A stretch of 64,000 nt of DNA from Halodesulfovibrio aestuarii DSM 17919 = ATCC 29578 (GTDB lineage: Bacteria > Desulfobacterota > Desulfovibrionia > Desulfovibrionales > Desulfovibrionaceae). Below the pieces are notes generated by a model. It did no database searches. It had not been told where the DNA came from and worked only from the letters and a program-made list of their open reading frames with translations. Made by a program: the position numbers and the translations under genes. Shown in pieces: positions 59,712 through 64,000 of this stretch (its first letter is position 1; the number at the start of each line of letters is the position of its first letter). The stretch spans positions 868,001-932,000 of the forward strand of contig NZ_ARQF01000020.1 of NCBI RefSeq assembly GCF_000384815.1, written 5' to 3'.

Positions 59712-60890
59712 TTACTGTGCAAGCATAATAAATGTAGCCGGAAGTAAGAAAAATACACCCAGAACATAACATGCAGCATAGCGCTTTTTACGACCTGCAT
59801 AATCAGCAAGCCATTCCGCACAACGAGGCGGGATTTCACGCATAAATGGAAGACCAAAAATAACCAGTACTCCAGCAATATTAAAAAGCAAATGTACAAA
59901 AGCAATCTGTAAGGCAAACAGACTGTTCCCACCAACAATGGCGGTTGCAGCAAGCAGAGCGGTTATACAGGTACCGATGTTACTTCCCAGAGTGAACGGG
60001 TAAATTTGCCGCATGGTGAAGATACCGGAGCCCACAAGCGGAATCATAAGGCTGGTAGTTGTGGAAGAAGACTGAACGAGCATAGTAACGAGCATACCGG
60101 AAGTAATGCCCGCAATCGGGCCACGACCAATCGCAGTATGCAACATGTTTTTCGCACGCCCCACCATGAGTTTCTTAAGCAACTTGCCCATCACAGTAAT
60201 TGCACAAAAAATAAGGCCGACACCAAGAAGTGCAAGGATTACGCCCTGAACTTCTGGAGAAAATGTACTAAGCATGTCTTTAAGAGCACCGATAACCGGT
60301 TTAGTGATCGGCTTAATAAAGTTTATGCCCTTTATACTCATTGAGCTCCCGCCCGCAAACATTGAGGCAATGGCTAAACTGGTCTTTTCTAAAAAGCCGG
60401 TACAAATTTCGAGAGGCAAAAAGATTAGCACTGCTATCAGGTTAAAAAAGTCATGTACTGTTGCAGCAGAAAAGGCACGTTTAAATTCTATACTGCACCG
60501 CATGTGACCTGCGCTGACAATTGTATTTGTAATAGTCGTACCGATGTTTGCCCCCATTACCATTGGAATAGCCAGTGAGACAGGTAAGCCACCGGCAACA
60601 AGGCCAACAATAATAGAAGTAACGGTACTTGAAGACTGAATGAGGGCGGTACAGACAGTACCAATAAGAAGTCCGAGAAACGGGTTGGACGCAAAGGCAA
60701 ATAGTGACTTTGCCTCTCCTGCCGTAGCAGTTTTGAATCCCGCACCAATCATGCCGACTGCAAGCAACATGCAGTAAACCAGGGCGGCAATAGCAATCCA
60801 GCGACCAGCAGCCTTGAGGCTAAATTGTTCAGAGTCAGTCACAGAGGACGCGACCTGCGTCGCTTCCGGAGAATAAGTCATGTCAGACAT
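59712..60890 (-). CDS. Na+/Pi cotransporter family protein (NptA/PhoU-less type)
   Basis: 392-aa inner-membrane transporter of the PF02690 family, with the duplicated QSSS motif that marks it: TALIQSSSTVTSIIVG (first repeat) and MLVQSSSTTTSLMIP (second), each followed by GANIGTTITN / GSNIGTCITA. Eight or more membrane segments. It moves phosphate with Na+ (export or import). A Pho-box-like repeat lies about 90-110 bases upstream. No PhoU-like C-terminal domain. Confidence 0.92.
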   Translation of the reverse strand: MSDMTYSPEATQVASSVTDSEQFSLKAAGRWIAIAALVYCMLLAVGMIGAGFKTATAGEAKSLFAFASNPFLGLLIGTVCTALIQSSSTVTSIIVGLVAGGLPVSLAIPMVMGANIGTTITNTIVSAGHMRCSIEFKRAFSAATVHDFFNLIAVLIFLPLEICTGFLEKTSLAIASMFAGGSSMSIKGINFIKPITKPVIGALKDMLSTFSPEVQGVILALLGVGLIFCAITVMGKLLKKLMVGRAKNMLHTAIGRGPIAGITSGMLVTMLVQSSSTTTSLMIPLVGSGIFTMRQIYPFTLGSNIGTCITALLAATAIVGGNSLFALQIAFVHLLFNIAGVLVIFGLPFMREIPPRCAEWLADYAGRKKRYAACYVLGVFFLLPATFIMLAQ

Positions 60891-60980
60891 AGATGCTCCA
60901 TAGAGTATATCTAGGTGATCGACCCGACCTGCTCAGACACACCTGCCTGCTCCTCGAGCCGTGCTCTTGATAGACGCTTT

Positions 60981-61000
60981 ATGTGACAGCTTTGTTACAA
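60981..61000 (-). promoter_or_regulatory. Pho-box-like direct repeat upstream of the Na/Pi cotransporter gene
   Basis: Read on the minus strand, TGTAACAAAGCTGTCACA contains two 7-mers TGTAACA and TGTCACA with an 11-base period, like the PhoB box (TGTCATA repeats spaced 11). Confidence 0.4.
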
Positions 61001-61236
61001 CTATGCAGCATTGTGACGATTGACTGGCGTACAACACCTATCCTGTTAAAATTAAGTGTTTTTTTACCAACATGATTTAGTTAAAAAATATCGCTCTTTA
61101 TCCTCAATCTTTTTTACAGTATTGTGCATCAATCATCACGTCACATATTTTCTCCCTCTGCGCATGGATCCATGCCGATTTTTTAGCTTTTTTCATAGAG
61201 GGTCTCTACTCTATTAATGTGACATAAGGAGACAGC
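61001..61236 (+). promoter_or_regulatory. Leader of the ferredoxin-nitroreductase gene with dyads
   Basis: A 14-bp perfect palindrome GCATGGATCCATGC (61162-61175) and ATAGAG-N8-CTCTAT (61195-61214) lie 62 and 23 bases before the start. They are possible operators; the regulator is unknown. Confidence 0.4.
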
Positions 61237-62061
61237 ATGCTTAATTTTAAAATTGATACCGAAAAATGTATTCAGTGCGGTCTGTGTGTTAATGACTGCC
61301 CGACATCAATTATCCATTTTGATAATGATATTCCTTCAATTGAATTTTCCCGCGAAGATCGATGCCTCCGATGTATGCATTGCCTTGCAATATGCCCTAC
61401 CGGCGCTATCTCTATATTTAATGTTCAGCCAGAAGACTGTATGCAAATAAAAGGCAATCTGCCATCAGATGATCAGCTGGAAACACTTATGCGCGGACGT
61501 CGATCTGTTCGTCGTTTTAAACAGGAAAACGTCGACAAAGAGCTTATCGACAGACTTCTTGCTCTTTCCGCAAATGCACCAACAGCAAAAAACGCCATGC
61601 AGCTGCAATTTTCTGTTGTTGATGACATAAGCATAATGCAAAAAATTTCTGACCATACATACAGACATATTGCCGCTGCAACGCGTGAACACCGAATTCC
61701 TAAAGACATGGCTCATTTTAGAGCTCTCAGTAAAGCCCATGAAGAAGGCAAGGACATCATATTTAGAAACGCACCGCACATGCTCGTTGTATCTTCGCCA
61801 ACAACCGGCTCTTCTCCCATGTTTGATATTGCCATTGCCCTCACACACTTCGACCTAGCGGCTACAAACACAGGACTCGGCAGTCTCTGGTGCGGCTTCG
61901 CGATACAGGCCCTTAGCCGTTTTGTCCCTGATTTTAAAAAGCTACTGGGGGTTCCAGAAAACCATAATGCAATGTATCCCGTCTTGTTCGGATATCCAGA
62001 CGTCAAATATCAACGCACTGTTGATCGTAACTTTCAAAAAATTCATCGTGTGACCATGTAG
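61237..62061 (+). CDS. Ferredoxin-nitroreductase fusion protein
   Basis: 274-aa protein. Residues 1-60 hold two [4Fe-4S] motifs (C11-x2-C14-x2-C17-x3-C21 and C43-x2-C46-x2-C49-x3-C53). Residues about 80-270 form an FMN nitroreductase domain (RRSVRRFKQENVDKELIDRLL, SANAPTAKNAMQLQFSVV, TGLGSLWCGFAIQALS). Such fusions let ferredoxin-level electrons reach the flavin without a separate carrier. Substrate unknown. AAGGAGA upstream; monocistronic. Confidence 0.92.
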   Translation: MLNFKIDTEKCIQCGLCVNDCPTSIIHFDNDIPSIEFSREDRCLRCMHCLAICPTGAISIFNVQPEDCMQIKGNLPSDDQLETLMRGRRSVRRFKQENVDKELIDRLLALSANAPTAKNAMQLQFSVVDDISIMQKISDHTYRHIAAATREHRIPKDMAHFRALSKAHEEGKDIIFRNAPHMLVVSSPTTGSSPMFDIAIALTHFDLAATNTGLGSLWCGFAIQALSRFVPDFKKLLGVPENHNAMYPVLFGYPDVKYQRTVDRNFQKIHRVTM

Positions 62062-62089
62062 GAGATTGACGCTTCCTATCTTCGGTGAG

Positions 62090-62214
62090 CCTTCTTTTGG
62101 CCTCTGGAAGCCAGAGAACCTTTTTAAAAAAAAGTTTCTCTGAACTCTCCAAAAGCTTTTAGCTGCGAGATCGCCACGTTTTTTACACCACCTCGCGGCT
62201 TATGCTCCACTACC
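62090..62214. repeat. Dispersed intergenic repeat module, copy B
   Basis: GCCTTCTTTTGGCCTCTGGAAGCC, then CCTTTTTAAAAAAAAGTTTC with TGAACTCTCCAAAAGC, then the core ACCTCGCGGCTTATGCTCC plus ACTACC (62190-62214). The core matches 43820-43844 at 24 of 25 positions. As in copy A, a terminator follows after about 15 bases. Confidence 0.7.
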
Positions 62215-62227
62215 TTTCTAAAAATAA

Positions 62228-62263
62228 AAAAGGGCTATCCTTTATATGGAGGATAGCCCTTTT
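62228..62263. terminator. Terminator between the nitroreductase fusion and the hypothetical gene
   Basis: 14-bp perfect stem AAAAGGGCTATCCT / AGGATAGCCCTTTT with an 8-nt loop in the convergent gap, usable in both directions. Confidence 0.88.
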
Positions 62264-62325
62264 ACTATTCAAGCCAACGGCATTAAACCGCGTGAAAGCA
62301 GGCGTACTAGAAATTCACCGAAGCC

Positions 62326-62658
62326 TTACTTCGTCAACGGATCAACATCTGAAGTGGTCGCGAAGAAAAGCTCTTTATCATAGGGGCCAAAAGACTTGGT
62401 ATCGCCCAAAAGCGTAAAAAACTCGATACGTGAATAACGACGCAGACGTTCTTCGGTTACACCGTGTGTTTTGTAGTACACATCACGGTGCTGCGGATCA
62501 CGTGACTCTGTGAGATCGTATACGGCTTCGTCGGTTTCGCCCCATGCGTGTAACACCCATTTTGTGCCGTCATAAAGCCATCCGTGTACAACGGTGCAAT
62601 CTTCACATTCACTTCCAACTTCAATTACAGCTTCAAAACATTGTTCTTTATATTCCAT
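62326..62658 (-). CDS. Hypothetical protein, 110 aa
   Basis: Soluble protein starting at ATG 62658 (GAGGGA upstream; the frame extends to 62676 without a better site). Sequence MEYKEQCFEAVIEVGSECED ... VVHGWLYDGTKWVLHAWGE suggests a small alpha/beta domain rich in acidic residues and Trp; C7, C18 and C21 are near the N-terminus. I do not recognise a family. It is 37 bases downstream of the hydantoinase gene and probably cotranscribed. Confidence 0.7.
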   Translation of the reverse strand: MEYKEQCFEAVIEVGSECEDCTVVHGWLYDGTKWVLHAWGETDEAVYDLTESRDPQHRDVYYKTHGVTEERLRRYSRIEFFTLLGDTKSFGPYDKELFFATTSDVDPLTK

Positions 62659-62695
62659 AAGATGTCCCTCATTCAATCATGTAAAATTGCAAGAC

Positions 62696-64000
62696 CTAAC
62701 AGTTGTGTTCTGCCATAAACACAGAGCCAAGCGCGTTGCCCACTGCAAAATGGTCAGGGAACGCAATGGTTGTATTCAATCGCTTAGCAACATTTGTGAG
62801 CAAATATGGTGCTGCTGCACCTATCCCGATCATTGGCACATTGAGCGATACAGAAATCTGAAGCAGCTTGTTTTCTTCACGATTTGCAAGATAACCAGCA
62901 ATATTTCCGCCTATTTCACGCTTGGTGAGATGCCGCAGCACTGTTTCTTCGATGACGCGCTCTGCCTGCGTAAGAACCCGCTGTGCAAAGTCCTCTATTG
63001 TCCTGCCGTCAATATTTGCCAAAATTTGAGCAGCATTGCAGGCCAAATTTTGATCCCCAATATCCAGTCTTTTAAGAACATGCAGTGCATCTGTCGGCGT
63101 AAAACCGACTTCGATGACGTGCTGCTTGTGGAGCAGCTTAGCAATCTCTTGCTCGAAGGTTATTTCTGCGATGCCCAAACTTTTAAGCAAAGCCTGTGGC
63201 GTCATAGCTCCTTGCGCTGCAAGACAAGAAAGGACTGCAGACGCTGCAATGGTTTCCTGCGTGAGATCTGGTGCCATCGTGATGCAGCGAGACAGCTTGC
63301 CTTGTCCAATCCATGTTTCAGGAGCAGGGATGTCCTGCGCCATACAGACTGGTGTTACACGAGCGGGACCAACCACCATCGGTTTACCTTGTGACAGCTG
63401 CACAAGACTGTCGCCACCAATACCGACAGTGAACATTTCAACAGCTTCCACATGGGTTTCCCATTTGCCAATGGACATGCCCGCAGTATCCACAACCGGT
63501 TTACCGTCTTTGATGAGTGTTATGTCTGTTGTGGTACCGCCTACGTCAAGAATAAGGGCATCTGTTGTATCTGTTGCTTTTGCTCCGAACAGTGCTGTTG
63601 CAGCCGGGCCGCTGGCAATAGTTGATGCCGCGTGCTTGAGTGCTTCCTGCATATGCATTGCTGTTGCGTCACCTCGCACTACAAGCACCTCGCCTGTAAT
63701 ACCGCAGGCGGACAGTGCGTTGCTGATACCCGAAAGAAATTTCTGCATAACTGGCAACAACTGTGCGTTAAGACATGCGGTAGAGGCTCGTTCTCTCATG
63801 CCGGCACGCGAACTGGCTTCGTGCGAGCAAAACACGGGGGCATCACTGACCAAACTTACCGCTTTTGCTGCCACCAATTCGTGAACGGGATTCATAAACG
63901 CCATCGAACTGCACACAGCCCATGCTTCAACATCGTTTTTTAATTCATTCACTCCATCCACAATATACTGGATACCAAGCGGCTCTACTTCCTCACCTTT
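62696..64000 (-). CDS. Hydantoinase/oxoprolinase-family protein, C-terminal part (N-terminus outside window)
   Basis: The frame is open from base 64000 (KGEEVEPLGIQYIVDG...) to the stop at 62696, giving at least 434 aa. The ATP-binding motif LDVGGTTTDITLIKDG, the preceding STIASGPAATALFG and GIGGDSLVQL identify the HyuA/oxoprolinase-A family. These are ATP-dependent hydrolases of cyclic amides (5-oxoproline, hydantoins) or acetone-carboxylase-like enzymes. The N-terminal part and partner subunits are not visible, so the substrate is open. Confidence 0.85.
   Translation of the reverse strand, partial: KGEEVEPLGIQYIVDGVNELKNDVEAWAVCSSMAFMNPVHELVAAKAVSLVSDAPVFCSHEASSRAGMRERASTACLNAQLLPVMQKFLSGISNALSACGITGEVLVVRGDATAMHMQEALKHAASTIASGPAATALFGAKATDTTDALILDVGGTTTDITLIKDGKPVVDTAGMSIGKWETHVEAVEMFTVGIGGDSLVQLSQGKPMVVGPARVTPVCMAQDIPAPETWIGQGKLSRCITMAPDLTQETIAASAVLSCLAAQGAMTPQALLKSLGIAEITFEQEIAKLLHKQHVIEVGFTPTDALHVLKRLDIGDQNLACNAAQILANIDGRTIEDFAQRVLTQAERVIEETVLRHLTKREIGGNIAGYLANREENKLLQISVSLNVPMIGIGAAAPYLLTNVAKRLNTTIAFPDHFAVGNALGSVFMAEHNC

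Overview
The window looks like a chromosomal segment of a mid-GC, anaerobic, sulfate-reducing deltaproteobacterium, most likely of the Desulfovibrionaceae (Halodesulfovibrio/Desulfovibrio type). This is inferred from gene content: an AhbA/AhbB-type siroheme decarboxylase gene beside hemL (heme made from siroheme), a D. gigas-type single-cluster ferredoxin, class III (anaerobic) ribonucleotide reductase, a MoeA-periplasmic-binding-domain fusion, and intergenic repeat modules resembling those common in Desulfovibrio genomes. Nothing suggests a prophage, plasmid, IS element or CRISPR array; it is mostly core chromosome with short operons and many clear intrinsic terminators.

Layout. 1-3.3 kb: end of a LacI-type regulator, then a BCCT osmolyte transporter translationally coupled to a trypsin-fold protein whose catalytic Ser is replaced by Val. 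3.6-5.4 kb: purD-purE (minus). 6-8 kb: a universal stress protein and cardiolipin synthase. 8.4-10.2 kb: ahbB-hemL tetrapyrrole pair (minus). 10.6-11.6 kb: gpsA. 11.8-14.1 kb: divergent DUF2325/TPR and DUF1007/NicO metal-transport pairs around a Fur/Zur-like box. 14.3-16.5 kb: a small orphan protein behind a sigma-54-like promoter, a TPR protein, ferredoxin and CheX. 16.9-19.6 kb: nrdG-nrdD. 20.1-24.1 kb: exported FG-GAP protein, RsmB/F-like RNA methyltransferase, SagB-type nitroreductase. 25.3-30.9 kb: complete dipeptide/oligopeptide ABC operon (binding protein, two permeases, two ATPases).

31-31.4 kb: infA with the initiator tRNA gene. 31.6-36.5 kb: a phosphoesterase, then a folate-centred operon (5-formyl-THF cyclo-ligase, PgeF-like laccase-domain enzyme, pabA, pabB, pabC). 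37-38.7 kb: era and a YggS-type PLP protein. 38.8-43.7 kb: motility block motA-motB-motB2-fliL-fliN-fliO-fliP-fliQ (stator, C-ring and export gate). 44-46.1 kb: exported zinc-dependent phospholipase-C-like protein and hemW. 46.2-50.2 kb: MarR regulator, M23 endopeptidase, LysE exporter, a small membrane protein and tRNA-Leu(CAG). 50.5-53.2 kb: ribF and a CBS-domain ClC channel. 53.4-55.2 kb: GntR/FadR regulator with two operators, followed by an FMN-dependent alpha-hydroxy-acid dehydrogenase. 55.2-57.7 kb: MoeA-PBP fusion and a PEBP-family protein (minus). 58.7-62.1 kb: second universal stress protein, Na/Pi cotransporter and a ferredoxin-nitroreductase fusion. 62.3-64 kb: a small hypothetical protein and the C-terminal part of a hydantoinase/oxoprolinase, cut by the window edge.

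The least explained signals are noncoding: an orphan terminator preceded by stacked hairpins (about 58.1-58.25 kb, possible small RNA), a hairpin-dense convergent gap (59.1-59.6 kb), iteron-like TACGAACA repeats (19.86-20.03 kb), and shared intergenic modules at 43.7 and 62.1 kb. The most unusual protein-level signal is the predicted pseudoprotease coupled to the BCCT transporter. All functional calls rest on reading the sequence and on family knowledge; no searches were run.
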